DNA from: Ruegeria sp. ANG-S4
GTDB lineage: Bacteria > Pseudomonadota > Alphaproteobacteria > Rhodobacterales > Rhodobacteraceae
NCBI RefSeq assembly: GCF_000814005.1
Contig: NZ_JWLK01000002.1
Span: 1 to 64,000, forward strand
Direction: 5' to 3'
DNA length: 64,000 nucleotides
Under the pieces are notes generated by a model that saw only the letters and a list, made by a program, of their open reading frames with translations, made no database searches and was not told the origin of the DNA. Position numbers and translations under genes: made by a program. Shown here in pieces: positions 63,958 to 64,000 of this stretch; positions within the stretch are counted from its first letter, which is position 1, and every line of letters starts with the position of its first letter.

Positions 63958-64000
63958 ATGACCGTTGACCCCGGCATATCCCCTGAAATGCAAAGCGCTT
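63958..64000 (+). CDS. Possible start of a further gene (truncated by window edge)
   Basis: An open frame starts at ATG 63958 and runs to the window end (14 codons: MTVDPGISPEM...). No clear ribosome site, and it is too short to judge. Listed only because it directly follows the 94-residue gene on the same strand. Confidence 0.25.
   Translation, partial: MTVDPGISPEMQSA

Overview
The window looks like a chromosomal segment of a marine alphaproteobacterium, most likely a Rhodobacterales (Roseobacter-group) species. The evidence is the gene content: serine-cycle genes, BCCT and TRAP uptake systems, two pyrrolysine-free MttB-type methyltransferases, a hydroxyproline-betaine epimerase very like the Pelagibaca enzyme, and a carnitine dehydrogenase-thioesterase fusion. 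Coding density and GC content are high, as expected for that group. No rRNA, tRNA, IS element, prophage or CRISPR array was seen.

Layout. 1-4937 (minus): serine-cycle operon sgaA-mtkA-mtkB-hprA-glyA, with glyA cut by the window edge; it is divergent from a LuxR-type regulator whose receiver lacks the phospho-acceptor Asp (5155). 5970: nucleotide-sugar epimerase. 7212-12050 (plus): MttB-family methyltransferase with a clean terminator, then a TetR gene with its own palindrome, HpbD-like epimerase and two SDRs. 12119-16592 (minus): GntR regulator, DapA-like lyase, aldehyde dehydrogenase and FAD amine oxidase. 16901-20284: GlxA/GbdR-type regulator and a BCCT transporter. 20398-26493: LuxR regulator divergent from an unusual operon of HisC-like aminotransferase, ThDP enzyme, P-loop protein and aldehyde dehydrogenase. 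26512-29611 (minus): carnitine degradation. 30059-34411: nadABC and a lone iolB. 34463-45623: subtilase, cyclase-TPR protein, vanadium-haloperoxidase-like protein, homocysteine-methyltransferase-like protein, CadC-like TPR regulator, and a 788-residue orphan paired with a flavoprotein. 45620-53452: TRAP transporter, 3-hydroxyanthranilate dioxygenase, atypical DapA-family enzyme, aspartate dehydrogenase, LysR and aldehyde dehydrogenase. 53519-54639: Xre-RES toxin-antitoxin pair. 54757-64000: Sfp/EntD-type PPTase, dimethylglycine-dehydrogenase-like protein, second MttB, LysR, a VWA repeat protein and a small unknown.

How it fits together. Most of the window serves methylated quaternary amines. 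BCCT imports betaines; carnitine is oxidised and cleaved to glycine betaine; HpbD epimerises hydroxyproline betaine; MttB proteins and the dimethylglycine-dehydrogenase-like enzyme remove methyl groups; glycine and C1 units feed the serine cycle. This chain is inferred from co-location and family knowledge. No corrinoid protein or corrinoid:folate methyltransferase is encoded here, so the MttB partners must lie elsewhere. The best candidates for something undescribed are the HisC-like/ThDP/P-loop/ALDH operon (21335-26493), the 788-residue protein with its flavoprotein (42250-45623), the HAAO/atypical DapA/AspDH cluster (45620-53452), and demethylation of hydroxyproline betaine by an MttB protein (7212-12050). 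Gene starts were chosen by eye from Shine-Dalgarno sequences, overlaps and known family N-termini.
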